Positions 1 to 13,808 of a stretch of 64,000 nt of DNA are shown one piece after another. The DNA lies in NCBI GenBank assembly GCA_010645155.1, contig JAAGOF010000243.1, forward strand, positions 541,968-605,967, given 5' to 3'. The notes below the pieces were generated by a model that saw nothing but the letters and a program-made list of their open reading frames with translations, was not told where the DNA came from and searched no databases. The translations under genes were made by a program, and so were the position numbers. Source of the stretch: Tigriopus japonicus. Lineage: Eukaryota; Arthropoda; Copepoda; Harpacticoida; Harpacticidae. The stretch's first letter is position 1, and each line of letters starts with the position of its first letter.

Positions 1-3000
1 TATCCTTTAGTTTCCGCGATCACAGGTCTTTCTGCCTAATGTTCGGAACAGAATGGCCATCTTACTAGGCCCAATGGCCGCCTAGTCATTAGGTTCGTTT
101 CCTTTGCCCCTCTGTTTCAGTATTCGGTCTCAGTCGTATTTCTCTTATTTCTCCAAGTTCTCGATTCTCATTACTCGCGGTTCACGAGGGATTTTGGCGC
201 AACTCGAACAAAAAAACGAGTGTCTGCGCCGATGAATCCAGTTTAGGCCTCGCTGTCTGTCTGTTGTTGAGAGCGTCGTTTCCGAAGAAGGCCGAAAGAG
301 GACGTTTGCTCTGTACTGTAGATTATAAAGGACAAGTCCATTCCGAGTTTGGAAGAGTCAGTGCGAGTGAAATCTTTGCCGTGTTAAGGATCCGTTTATT
401 GGTCCAAAATAGAAGTTGCGGTGTGGCCAATCGGCGTCAAAAAAATTGATCTCGAGGGTCCCTTGGACAGCACTGATTGAACATTTTGTGGGGCCGTTTT
501 ACTCAACTCTGGTTAAGGTAAAACAACGCAGACCCGATTGTACTCCATTCTGTGTCAGAATTGAACTTGGAGCAAAATGGGGCCCTGGAACGTTATTGCG
601 CAATGCATGTTAAACTGGATCAGTTTCATGCTTACGAATAAGGAAATTGGTTGGATTGATCTTGAACCATGGGTTAATAGAGGCTGTGGGTTTGGTGTTC
701 GAGTGTAGGTCCTTTTGTTGCATAATTTACTGAGTTACGATTTGGTGGGATTGGTTTGGGGTTGATTCCAAACAATTATGTTTTTGTGGCTCAAAGCTTA
801 AGAAATTGTCATTTTAACAGTTCTTGTTTTGGTAAAAGCATACATTAAAGTGCGCGTATAAAAAGCGTCGGTTAAAAAAGGAGAATTTTCTAAAAAAGTA
901 TTCACGAAACATACAAAGGTTTTTTCTTCATTTTCTATCACTGAATCAGGATTTAAAAAATCTAACAGTTCGTAACATGTTATTTAAGAATGAATATTTT
1001 GTAGGTAGTTTCTTACTTTCGTCAAATGTTTGGGTTTATTCTTCAAAAAAAATATGTAAAATTGTGTTTTTCATTATACCATTGGTTACAACCCTCAGCA
1101 AGCACCTCACCAGATCGGCTGATCATTCTAGCATAATTGCCTTGGATTCATAGTATTATCAAATTAGTGTCATGGAAGACTTTCTAATATTGGTTATGGT
1201 TTTTATTGATCCTGACAGCCGTGATGGCCGAATCATTGCAACGAATAAACTGCGTGCCATTTCCTTTACACAATTCTAACCGAGAAAATGAAACAGTTGA
1301 ACACTTAAACTCATTTTCAAAGATTGCGAGGCAAACTTTTCAAATGGCTTAACCTTAAACTCTAGCCCAAAAATAAGAAAAGAAAGACTTTCTAATCTGT
1401 CCAAAGGTATTTTCTCCGAGGTTCAAGTCCACGGAGTGGGCATACAGAAGATTTTTGTTGGATAGGTTACAACCATCGAATAGCAAAGGTTGGATGTGAA
1501 AACTTGATTTTTTCCATAGTGCATTGTGGCCAAACAAACAAATACAGTCTGTTCAGTGGATTGTCTTACCGTATGTGCAAGGTTGCTGTGGTTGTTTTGG
1601 AATATTGCGATTACAGTGTCAACTTGTTTGGTCACAAAAGGGCAGCTAGGGCCTGAAAATTGTCCGACAAATCGTTAGTCGAGTCTGGCTGAACATAGCC
1701 ACTCTGGAACTCTGTGGTCAAGGCTTGAATTTTTTGACAGATGATAGATGCAAACATCTTCCTCACTTACATTAGCTTTATCCCATGACATGACTGTTGA
1801 ACAAGAAGTACAGCCATAAGATAACTTACACACCCTAAAATACTGGGCAACCCTGACTGCGGGACAATTACCATAATAAAACAATTGTCAACTCATTGTT
1901 AATTCTTTTGGGCCGATTTCAGTCCCCCACTCACAGCCATCGACCAGACCCACTTGCGCTCGTTGAACAAGGACCCAATGTGAGGAGTGCCCAACCAAGC
2001 GAAAAATATCCGTAAATCAGCCTAGTTACGACATTTACATACATCCAAGTCCATCAAATCGCAACTTGAGCTTTTTGAATTTACGGCCCACAACTGTGGC
2101 CTTTTTTCCTGACATCTTTCTACACAAATGTCCGAGACAAGATTGATCGGCTCTCTAGACAAATCCCGCCCAACTTTTCCGTTGCAGTCTATAACTTGAA
2201 TAGGAGTCTTGACGGTGAGCAAGAATCCAATTGAAATGTTTTTGGTGCCGTGAACGTATTTGCTGCTCTTGAGTGCTCCATAATCCATTGGAACAATGAC
2301 GGAAGGGTCGCTTTGCTTTTATCCCGAGAGTATTCCTTGACAAGTGGTGGCTTGGTTTACTCGCTTCTAGTAAGTGATGAAAGCTCTTTCACTTAATACC
2401 GAAGATCCGAAGGGAAACATTGCTCTACATCTCCTTCTAAATCACACTGAATGGACATGAAGCATTTCACTTGAGGTCTGCATCGGTCCCAATAGAGTGG
2501 GACCAATTTGAAAAGAGGTTCTTCAACAAGATCATAATGTCTTTGTTTCAACTATTCGTATATTTCGACAAAGAGAAAGAGATAAACAAATTCAGTCGAA
2601 ATCTCATTATTTGCGTATACAAATGTTCTTGTTGCTGTTGCGGCTATGGTTCCTTCTCTCTTGGGAGAGTGTAAGAGAGTTTATTTCGTGGAAGACGAAA
2701 CAAGAAATCCCAGAAGTTCCATTCTCAAGGCATGAAGTCCTGAACAGATCTGCTCGCCCAAGAAACGACACTGTCATTCACTTTCAGTCTAACTCATAAA
2801 ATCCAGAAACGACTTGGATGATCTCGACCCTCTCGAATAAAGGAAATGGTTTGTTCGCTGAAAGATATTGAAAGTTGTCGCTTCTGGCTTCGTTGAATGC
2901 CAATGGTTCTCGACGGTTTTCCCAAGGTTGATGTCTCTGAACGAGACATCACATATTTCCAGCTCAATGAAAGTTAGATGAGAATGCATTGTGAGCTTCT

Positions 3001-6000
3001 AGCATTGATCAATATGCTTTTCAATCCTCTTGATGAGTTGATTTTTTTCAGTTTTTTAACGTTTCAGCTTCGGGATGAAATGTGATAGTTCAGCAAAGCA
3101 TTGATTTGAAATTGATGCTAACTCATCAAATTTGTCTTTCTTGTTTATAAAAGTACTTCACCTGCATTATTTTGAGAAAATCACGTCTACAGTTATTCAT
3201 CTCACAGCCTTTGGCGCACGTTTTTCACGACCTGATACCTCCTAAGGCCAAGTTTGTTGGCCTTTTTTAATGATGCTAGTTTGGTTATTTAGTCTTTTGC
3301 TTGTCACTAATCTCATTCGTGGTGTTTGTGTTTTCCTCACGAAAGAACACCAATGGCCTTTGATTGGTGCAAGGTCAGGGTGAGTGAAAATAGGACATGT
3401 TTTCGATGGACCTTGTGCGTTCTTTACTAATTGCTATGCTAGAGTTTTTTTGGTTTCATTAGGGGCGACCAATTCATATTTTCTTTGGATGATTTCCTTT
3501 CCCATTGGGACGTTCCCATAACATCAGCCAAACTAATCTAATTTCTACTCGCTGCTTAGACGGAAAAGAGGCGAAGAAACCCCACCAAAACTTGGTTTCT
3601 TGGTCTCCTGTGATTAAGTGCTTCGTGGGAATTTCTCCGTGTCCGGATTGAAATTTCATCCCGAAGCTCCACTGACAACTTTGGTGTAATCCTCTTGATT
3701 TCAATGGTCTAAAGGCCAAGGCTAACATGATAACGAACATATTCCCATCTCATTCCTCTTCATTCATGAGTGATGGACCATCACAATTGTTTCACTTCAT
3801 CCTCCTTTTTTTGGAACGTTGGCGTTGGTTTGGAACGATGTGGAACATCAATCATACTTTGCCAAAGTCAAACTTGAGCCAGTTGAAAGGGATAGAAAAC
3901 AATGTCTCCCTTGGTTTGGACTGCTCAATTGATCGATAGAGACTCAAGGCATCAACTTTTCCGACGAAAATCTCCTAAAATGAGGAGGATCAATCAAATC
4001 ATGGCATTTAACGAAGTTGGGTTATTTCCAACTCGAGAGTAGAACTATCACCAATTTAGGTTGTTAAGTCGGTTTGGATCCGGAATGGATGTTCTTTTGT
4101 GGAAGTGGTCAATTTTAAAGAAGGAGCGATTCCCGCAAATTTATGTCACGTTATCACTCTATTTTATCCAGTCACGAAGCATTTCTTGGAAAAGGCTTCT
4201 CTTATCCTCTAGTGAAGTGCGGTCATTAATCGTGAAATGGAACCCACAATGGTCTCCATTAAACACGTCGAGAATGTTGAATTCTAAGTATGTCGTAAAA
4301 TAGAAAATTCTCAAAACCTGCAACCATAAAAAAGAGTCTTCAGAGACATTCTAGTTAGGCCCATTCTTGGTTGTTGAGTTTAGACATGGGTCTCATGGGT
4401 TTTTGTCAAGAAGCGTTTTGGGGGAAAGTGCAAGAGAGATAGGTAAGAGATTTCGTTCTTGTTGAAGGACAAAAACACAATCAACGAAATTAAGTCGATG
4501 GGAAGTCGTACAAGTCAACCAAGAAACAATCTCACAATGCTGTGAGTAAGGTTAGGTTGGAAAAGGGACATGTTCCTCCACGTCCGTTCCATTCTGTGCA
4601 ACCTCCTACTTCATAGGGGGCAACTTTGATTCAATGGTTCGTTACAGACACAAAAAGATACATCAGAATGCGATATTGCATGACGATTGGTAGGCCCTGA
4701 AACCTGAAGGCCACCGTTTTATGTGCATAGGGGATTAAGATCGGCCCTGATAGCGATATCTTTAAGACTTGGGACCTTCCTTGGGAACACTTTGTAGAAG
4801 TGAAGCGATCTCTACTTTGCCCAGCCAAGTGATCGGTCATGATGATCCTGAAACGAGAAAAAAAACCTCGAACACCGCTGCAGTAAAAGCACTTTTTCCA
4901 CTTTTGTGGCCCTTAATTGTTTTCGTTCAGAGGAACTTTTTCCTGGCTTTAAAAGCTACGTAGTTTTGGAAATCTAAAGGCAAATGGGTTGAAAAACTTC
5001 AAAACATCATCGAAAATCAGCACATGTCCTAAAGACAATTCAAGAACTCCCACGTATATTTGAGACCTTTCAATTAGTTTGGAGGGGAAATCAAAGTCAG
5101 AAACATTATATCTGCCCTTTCGGTGATTCCTAGATCGATACTCGTGGTAATTAGAAGACATATTTAATTGGATAGCATCAATCTTTTCAGAAACTAGGAG
5201 AAAATTATCACATCAAGGTCGTAAATATTGAGTTAAGGGAAAATTGTATGTACAGTAATGTACCAAACTATTATTATATACTTTATCCTCTACCCAAGAC
5301 GTCATCAAGGGAAGCTTCATGATTTCTTAATCCAGAAATACACAAGACCTCGAATGGCCTTGGCTTTCAAATGCATTAAGTTCAAATGAAAACAAAAACA
5401 GAGTTTAGCTTGTCACGACATGGTGTACTATTTTTAGCTGATTACTAGCTAGTTTTTGAACTGATAATTATCTCAGTTTACAATGTAAAGAGTAAGGTTC
5501 TACCCTTCAATTCGTCATGACCTGGAACACTCTAAATTATAGTTACTCAAAGGTATTTGTACAAACAAGTTTCGGGGAAGGTTTCTGGCCTGGGTTTATT
5601 TCTCACGCTACTTCCAATTACTGTACCTACCAGAGATTATCGGAAGAACATAACACATCCAAACTCGATTACTGAAGCTCGATGAATCTTCGGTAGAGTT
5701 ACCGCTCTGGAAAAACTACAGAAAACTACGCGAAATAATTCTGCATTGGTCCATTGAGAGGTCGGTTCCTTTCTAAAGATACCTACGTATTTGGCATCCA
5801 CGTCATTTTATTGGCTCTACTGGGCTGTCACAAGGTCCTTCCTTGGTCCATTAGGTCGCTTTTGTTCGTTTATCGTCCTGATGTGTCATAAAATAGCCGG
5901 ACGACTCAATTCGCGAACATTTGTGCAACATCTCTCCTAATGTAGTCTATTTTACCATTTTCATGACATTTTCCCTGGGATTGATTGTGTCACACAAGTT

Positions 6001-6761
6001 TTTTCCCCTCAGATAGGCAAAAAGTGAGAACGTGTTCTTTTATTGACATGCATCAATGTTAGATCGATCCAGTATTTGATGCGTTCAACTTCAAACGGAT
6101 TTCTTTCGTTTTTCAGGCTTCTTTGCATTCAATTACGTGATTGAAAAGCGTTCCAATTGGATTGATTCCGTCCTTTGGGCCAAAACTCGCAACCGTCCAG
6201 GATCTGGGATCAGGCCAAAAAACAACTGCGATGCTTGAATTCGTAAAATCTGTCCCCTAAGGATCATTGCCCCAAAGATTACGACAGGGTTTCCTTTCTC
6301 GACCTCTTCCTGAAACCTAACAGTCTCACGGACCAATGGATTTTGACATCGCCAGACTTCCTCGTTCTTAAAGGATAGGACAACTGGTGAACGAGAATGT
6401 GGTTGAACAAGTTAACTTCACACAGAGTTTCAATCTAATTTGTTCCTCCTGAGATCGTCACAATGAAGGACGCCTCGCACTCACTCACAGATGCGGTGAC
6501 GTTGGACTTGAAAGGCTAAACAAAAGGCCAAAGTACAGCTTTATAGCCTACTTACGTCGAACCATTGACGAGAACAAGTGGCCTCATAGAAACCCCAATT
6601 TTACATTGTATTCTCTTTAGGAGAGGTGATCCATCATTTTGTTGTGTTTGTGATTGTGTTCTTTTGACATTCGATTTGGTGTGAGTGTGTCACTGGGCAT
6701 TACCGGGATCTAGTATTCCCTTGGGAATAGAAGAAGGATCGACAAGGATTTGCACTTGAAA
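1..6761. other. No recognisable gene; 5' flank of the GPCR gene
   Basis: Both strands hold only short open frames (under about 90 codons) with no family resemblance, no consistent splice phase and no clear low-complexity or repeat structure. The stretch just upstream of 6762 is probably the GPCR 5' UTR and promoter, but I see no convincing TATA box. Any exon here would have to be very short or from a family I do not recognise. Confidence 0.5.
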
Positions 6762-9700
6762 ATGGAATCTACTCCTTCCCAAATCCCGGTCTTGACAACA
6801 TCCTCGACTGGACCAACTCTGGTGAATGGAACAAATGAAACCTTGCCATTTGAGCTCGAGAATGATGATTACCAAAAGTCCATGGAGTTTGTCTTTGAGG
6901 TGGTTCTGCTCTCTTGTGTGGGAGCCCTTGGAATCATAGGAAAATGTTACTTCAGGATTACCGAATCTCATATGTTGAAACGAGACAAGTGACCCCACTT
7001 TTTGAGACCAATAGTTGGTGGAACAAAGTGCGTTCCAAAACTCTTGAGGCAAACTTTTTGCTAGACTGTAATTAGATGGAACATCTGGTGATCCAGGGTT
7101 GGAGAAAAAATGAATCAGATTTCAAGCTTGGGTACAAAATACTGCCGTATTATTTGAAAAAAAGACCAATGTAGTTCTTTTGTCATGACCTTCAGAATTC
7201 CAATTTCTCGACGAAATAAAGGTCATTTTTTCGAGAGATTGCGGCTTTAAATGTTAAACTGCGGCACTAAAGTTAAAATTGGATCTCGGCTGTATTTAAA
7301 CCCTTGAAATGGCTGTTTTGTGCCAAGTTCTGGCCAGGATCGATGAGCGGATGGCTTAACATCTTGAACCTCAATCTTTCTTGGGTATTTTTTGAGGGAG
7401 AGACCGTCAGAGCTAAAAGTTTTACGTATCATCACTTTTGTGCCATGCTAGTTGGAACACCTTGGAACTCGTCCAGATCCGTCTTCATTCTTGGAATAGG
7501 AGGAGAAGGAAGAAGGGAGATTGAATGTGACGAAGTAGGAATTAAAAGATCGAGCCAAGGAAGGAAGCGACCATAATTGAAAACTGAAAACGAGGTCTTA
7601 CCACGCACGTGCCTATCTCTAGTCTGTACTAGATGAGCACCCCTCTTTGAAACGGAAAAAAAAGTTCAAAACTAACTCGACTTCAACATATGAGATTGTT
7701 CCCTCGTTCCTCTTGATTAGGCAATGTGGCCGCCATTTGTCTTTTCTCGCGACAGTCTATTCAATTAAAGTTCCATCGCCTCATGATGATGTTGGCCACG
7801 TACGATCTGTTCTATATTCTTCTCTCTCTCATATTATTCACGGTGCCCCAAATAAGTGAAGCCTACAACACTAGTGGGGCTCATTTCTATGTGCTTCCAC
7901 GAGCTTTGCCTTTGGCTCAAATGTCCTTAACGGGGTCCGTGTATTCGACCTTGGCCATCACGGTGGAACGATACTTGATTGTTTGTCACCCATTCTACAC
8001 GATATCCCACAAATGGGCTGCCAAGAGGTACATCATTCCAATCGTACTTTTCTCGTTCCTCTACAACTTGCCCAAATTCTTTGAGCTCACCACGGGAATG
8101 GAAACAACGAATGCTACAGACGCCTTACTCAGTGAGTAGTACATCCATCCCAGAACTATTCTAAACATATGCGTGCCTAGGTTTCTTGTACCTTTGGCGC
8201 AACACTTTCTTGACCGAGCGAAAAGCTATAAATCAATGTCCCAACCGAGGTTCACTCCTATCGTTTACGATCTCCCGATTGGAACGGGATCCAACTCTGA
8301 CCCATATTGGAATCGGGAGTTTTATTGAATTATACGGTATATTCATCTTCATAGACTGACTCCACGAATGTCTAATCTTCAAACAAGCCGGGAAGATCTC
8401 AAATGTGATTGGAACAAAGACTCCTTAAACTGCTTACTGTGTCTGTTTAAATAAGCAAATTACAGGAAGCGCTCGTAAAATTAGTCACCGTATTTCATGA
8501 GTCTCTTCAAATTGTGCAACGGATCACTAACTGCAAAAAGGTCGAATCAATGATGACGCAGACAAAAGAAAATGACTCATTTTAGAGCATCAAATCACTC
8601 AGAAACATCTGGAAAAAGGTCCGGTTTTTTATTGCCGAAACACGAAAATATCCATCGGTAATGTTTGAACTTTCCTTTTTTGTTCCTGGCTGAAAAAGGC
8701 TCCAACAAAATAGTTCACCTTTTCGTCTGTCAATGTAGTCCTTGAAAGTTGGTCTTGAAGATACGAGAGATAAGGCAATTACGTCTAGGTTTCGCCAAAC
8801 AACACTTAAAACTTTAATACCATTGGCAGCCTTCCTCAATTGACAAGTCCAAAGAAAAACTTTTCGTTGACGCTCGTTTTTTCTGCGGGAAACCTGAGAA
8901 GCTCTTTCGTATTTCACCGAAGGCTTGCATTTTCCTGGTGAAGGTCAGAACAAACGATGCAATTTATCATCTTAATTGAATCTTTGGTGCGTTTCCTATC
9001 ACGATCGTCCGTTTCGACCCGTTATTTACCGCTTAAGAAAGTACTTTTGGTGGCTCGTGTTTCTTCTATAACACAATTCTAAAAGAATCAGCTTTTTCTT
9101 GCCCTCGATTTTTTTTCACAAACTCGGCCCTAATGACCCCCAATATAAAATCGTAGTTAGCCCTCCTCAATAAAAAGTTTGCTAATAATGAAGTTGAGAG
9201 ACCAAGGTAAAAGTTTGATCGATACTCATAAAAGATTGTTGAAAGGTCCTTTAGCCCCGAGTTTCCAAACACATTTGCATTCATTCACATGTGTAGACCG
9301 TTCCAGAATTAATGCAGACACCACATGTGGTACAATTTTTTCTCGTAAGATGAGCTTTGGACACATCTTTCTAGGCCTTGTTCTAAAAGTCAAGTGTTTT
9401 CGTTGCTAAATGACAATGTGAGTCAAAGCTAGGCCTATATGTAACTAACCATTTGTGAGATTTTGCCAATCACAAAAATGAGACTTGAACATCTGTAGCT
9501 ATCGCCATAGGGTGTGTTTCATGTTTGAGGTTTTGTTCACCTTGTTGGCAATTGATGTTTTGCAATCGAAATAACTGTTCAAACATAGGCCTCCAAACCG
9601 TTCAATAAAACAACCTTGGTGTTCCATTCATGATTTCGTTGGAACATTCTTTTTTATTCTAGTGACCGCAATCAGAGTTACGAAAACACAGAAATATCGG

Positions 9701-12700
9701 ACTTGTCATTTTGTTCAATCGATCTAGTCTGGATTGGACTTTCTTTCCAGTTTGCTTCTGGACTGGATATTGTCATCATTCAAGCGAGAGATTTCGCTGT
9801 TGTTTTTTCTCTCCCAAGTAGATTGCTTGCCGTAAGAGCGACTATAACTTTCAAGGATACACAGACTACAGATCTGTGTAAAGAGTGGTCTATTTTAAGG
9901 AAACATTTCCCAAACCTCCTCTGCTTGGCTAAGTGCATAATTTGATTGAATCAACTTCTTCTTCTTTGGCATGAGAGGGAAAAGTGAGCAAAATTGATTG
10001 CCAAGCATAAGTTGGGCGTATTTCTAGATCTTTCGGGATCTCGTGTTGGATCAGCATGGAAGAAAATAAGGTCATTTGATCGGTTTGAATTTAAAGACAT
10101 GCCATAAACAGACGAATTTATTCAATAAGATATCTATATCGATCCACCTGACTGGATAGATGAATGAGGATGGTTGAATCTGGTAGCAAAATTTCCTTTT
10201 GTTTTTTGTCCATAATCTTGGCTGAAGGAACAATCCTTTTTTGTCACAATTTGATTGAAAAATAAGTCTTGGGGCTAAGAAAAAATGAAATACGACGCAG
10301 TTCTTCATTGTCAGAAAAATTTGTTTTTGCCCTGCTGTGAGTCCGTTAGCTCTGGATAATGAAAAGTGTTCCACCTCTGGAAACCACTCTGGAAAGTATT
10401 GAACTTTCATTTTGTCGCATCTTCTAATCCAATCTGGACGCACAATAATCAAGATCCTCTTCTTTTAATAAATCTTTCAGATGAAGGCCAACCCATCACA
10501 AAGTACACCATAGAACCCACGACGATGCGAGTGAACGAGTATTACATCAAGATCTATTGCATTTGGATGAACTTTGCCTTCATGGGTTTGCTGCCTTTCT
10601 GTCTACTGATCATCCTAAATGCCCTAACCCTCCGAAGTCTCATAGTGCAAAATAAATCAACTCTAAGCAATGAGTTCTCCATGTCCAAGAAGAACGAGAT
10701 CGCTTTGGCCAAGGTCAGCTTGACCATTTGTCTGATCTTCATCTTGTGTCACAGCGTGAAATGGATCCCCAATCTCTATGAACTCGCCCGATTGGCCACT
10801 GAAGATAAGAGGGCGTGGCCAGCATGGGTGGAGTCTGTGACGCACATCAGCCACTTCTTGATGACTGTCAACAGGTAAGAGATTTGGTTTTCAACCTCAA
10901 TTTTAATATTTGTACGCTGGTCCATATAGAAGATTGGAACAGTGCTTATCTCTTCTTTGAGAGGCATTCATTGTGGAACGAGAGACGTCGAAGTAACAAA
11001 GTCGGTGAAGGCTCTGGGCCTTCACTCTCTGTCTCAGCCTTTATCTCTCGTCACGTCGAGACTGATGTTCGTTTAAAATCAGGTTACTCAAGGCTCAAGA
11101 ATATTGACTGACTTTTCAAGGAAATAAGGACATCATTGAAGCGGCTTTACCGAGGTCTTATCATGAAATCTCTTGGTTGATTTCCTCATTAAAATGAAGC
11201 CTCTCAGCAACTTGAAAAGCAGAATCGTTATCTTGCGGAAGCTTTCCTTTTGGGTTTGATTGAGTTTTTAACATCAAGCGTTGTTGTTCCATCAAAAGGC
11301 AAAGAAATAGAGCGGAGCCCTTGATGCATAAAAGCGATGAGAGACTTGCCTTGTCTCTTTTGAGACGGGTGCCAGTACTGTATTATTATTGTTATCGATA
11401 GTGATGTTCCAAAAGGACTCCAAACCGAGACCGAAACTAATGCCCTCTCGGCTGAAATTGATAGAAAACAATAATGCGAAAGTTGGTTTGAAACTCTAGT
11501 ACATATTTTGCTTGTGCAATTTGTACAAAGAAGGGGAAATTCGGCTGTTTCGCTCCATCACTAGTTATTGACTTGGCTCCTGGTGGATTCGTGACGAGCC
11601 CTTTATCGACGGTCTTTGCTCACCATGTAATCATCAAGACCAATGCACAACAATTTCTTCCAAAGTCAGTCAGTCAGTCTCTTCTTGACAAGGAAACTCG
11701 GATACCAACAATCTAAAAACAATTGCATTTCCGTCTTTAAGAGACAAGGCATTACACACAAAAAGCAAAAACATCTCAGAATTGGGATTGCTAGGACAAT
11801 CTTGGAAGTTTGTGGGTGGAATTGAGCATGGTCGTACACTTCGAGGAATGACGATTGCATTTGAGAGGAAATCCCACCTAAGGCTTTTTCATGTCATCGC
11901 TTTCCCTTTTGGTGACTAATTTGCTGATGTTCTGTTTGCCTAGCAGGGATTTTTGTATTTACATAACCACGAAGTAGGAAGCCAACAATTTCGTTTAGTT
12001 TAACTTATTGTTGGAGCATCAAATTGTTTGGATGCATTGAAAGCAATACTCATGGTGCCTTGATTCCCAGAATATCTCGAACTCATGCATAATGTGGCAA
12101 AATTGGAATCCTCTTCCATTTTGTTACTATTTTTCATCAAATAATGGTGTCTACTCGCGCAGCTTTTTACACACTCAAATCAAATCCATTGTAATTTGTC
12201 CTTTATAACTGTCTGAGGATGAAAAAATTGGAAGCGTACTAAAAGATTGATTCAAATAGTGTAAAACTCTTTCGTTCGTAGGTTTGAAACAAAAGAGGAG
12301 GAACTGCTACAGCAAAGACATACGTGATTTCTTTTTACAGATCAAAAGAAACCTTCTTGACAATTAGAATAATCAAAGGCCCATCAAGACTCTTAATCTT
12401 GCAGATATAATGGTAACATCATTATGTCGGGTTGATTCGAGATGTTCTTTTTATGATCAGGCATGATTATTGAACGTAGTTTTTTGTTGTTGGTTGCGGA
12501 TTTTCTACTACCGCTACAAAGAATGCGATTCCCTGTAAACAAGGATTTTTCCCGACAGCCGATTCCCAACAGGATTCGAACCTACGCCGTCTGGGGAAGC
12601 ACTGACACTCGGCTATTTTAAGAACGCATTAGTAAGCGCGCCCACTCTGGCATATGTTTTTGCTATTTCTAACGATATGATGACATGATATCCTTCATGG

Positions 12701-13094
12701 ACGATACCTGCTCATATATATCATAACCAACCTCCATTGTCTTTTAATGAACTAACCAGGCTTTGTTTATATGTGTTTAATTGCGTTAAACTCGCGGTTC
12801 AAACTTTAAACTCTCTTGGCTTAATCTCAACGGTATTTTACTTAAAATCATCTCTCTTTCCGTTTCAGCTCGGTGAATTTCTACGTTTATTGCGTCAAAC
12901 ACTACAAATTGTTGTCCAAGTGCTGCGACGACTCTATTTCCGGATCCGGTTCACTCAACCTCATTCATACGGACATTGGCAGTGTGTCCGATCAACATCG
13001 ACGAAGCAGTGCCAACTCTCGAATGAGACGATCCTCCACGTGGTTATTGAACAAATCGAAGATCTCAAGGCTTTCAAGTGTCATCAGCTTGTGA
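6762..13094 (+). CDS. FMRFamide-receptor-like rhodopsin-family GPCR, four exons
   Basis: Predicted plasma-membrane neuropeptide receptor of about 402-404 residues. Exons are 6762-6945 (or to 6939, see findings), 7721-8131, 10481-10874 and 12869-13094; phases agree at junctions 2-3 and 3-4. The N-terminus has N-glycosylation sequons (NGT, NET). TM1 ends in GIIG followed by N-V-A-A. The end of TM3 has the ERY form of the DRY motif (residues 144-146), followed by a typical ICL2 start (LIVCHPF). TM7 carries NSSVNFYVY (residues 329-337), the NPxxY variant typical of insect FMRFamide receptors, then a Cys pair likely to be palmitoylated and a Ser/Arg-rich tail. Start chosen: first ATG in the open frame (6762). 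The ligand cannot be read from sequence. Family assignment is from remembered Drosophila FMRFaR features. Intron 1 has a suspicious donor. Confidence 0.87.
11399..11465 (+). repeat. Truncated relative of the CCGAAA-rich hAT MITE
   Basis: In GPCR intron 3. It begins TAGTGATG and continues with AACCGAGACCGAAA-like text and CTCTCGGCTGAAA, the same order of motifs as the left end of the element at 42710-43055. No right end was found, so it looks like a decayed or truncated copy. Confidence 0.5.
12490..12750 (-). mobile_element. tRNA-like SINE fused to a LINE fragment, inside GPCR intron 3
   Basis: Read on the minus strand, three pieces follow one another. First, 12745-12690 resembles an internal piece of the LINE around 14504-14560. 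Second, a tRNA-like body has an A-box-like GCCAGAGTGGG near 12651 and an exact B-box GGTTCGAATCC at 12582-12572; the spacing of about 70 nt suits a class II (Leu/Ser) tRNA. Third, a tail at about 12535-12500 ends TTGTAGCGGTA. The tail matches the tail of the LINE copy at 50455-51186. No acceptor stem forms, so this is not a functional tRNA gene. Confidence 0.6.
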
Positions 13095-13686
13095 GTAAAA
13101 CCCGACATCGTCAAGAAATTCCTCCCGGAATGTCAAAAGACGGGCTTGGAATGAACTCTCAGAACCCTGTATTCGAGGAAGACGTGGCTCTCATCATCAA
13201 AGAGGAAAAAGGCCATCCCTCATTTTTTTTTCAACGGAGATGATCAATGGCCACACCAAGATGAAATATCGAGCTATGGCGATATTTCTCTACGAAAAAT
13301 TTGATGGCTCGTTGATTAAACGATCATTTCGGGATCTAAGCCCCATGTTCGAATGTTGAGCTCTGTACCAATTTAGTGCAAGCAAGGTTTTTCTCTCTTT
13401 GTCACTGATTTATGTCATGAATGGCAACTCATCAAAGATAGTGTCTTGCCTTTTGAGACATTAGATCCTCGCTCAAATAAAGTTTTACTCTCGGGATCAA
13501 CAGAGTGAAAATAGTTTGAAGGAAAATGGTTTGCTTTTTGAATTTTCCTTTGTGGCGGTGCATTGAACCACAAGCTTTGGAAAGTTTGGAGGGTGATGCG
13601 TCCCTATTTTCACTTTAATCGAATTGTCCTCTCTGAATAGAGCGTGCTCTCAATAGTGAAATAAATATGTGATGAAGTTAATCTTT
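13095..13686. other. 3' flank of the GPCR gene, no feature seen
   Basis: AT-rich sequence after the GPCR stop codon; probably includes its 3' UTR (an AATAAA lies near 13477). Ends at the assembly gap. Confidence 0.4.
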
Positions 13687-13808
13687 NNNNNNNNNNNNNN
13701 NNNNNNNNNNNNNNNNNNNNNNNNNNNNNNNNNNNNNNNNNNNNNNNNNNNNNNNNNNNNNNNNNNNNNNNNNNNNNNNNNNNNNNNNNNNNNNNNNNNN
13801 NNNNNNNN
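13687..13808. other. Assembly gap (122 N)
   Basis: A run of N directly abuts the 3' end of the minus-strand LINE copy, so its tail and any target duplication cannot be seen. Confidence 1.

Noticed and set aside
264..613. Two overlapping short frames near the left edge
   Set aside because: Under 70 codons, no family resemblance, no splice-consistent continuation; at least one lacks an ATG start.
12572..12660. Functional tRNA gene on the minus strand
   Set aside because: A- and B-box are present but no acceptor stem pairs and the flanks are LINE/SINE sequence.
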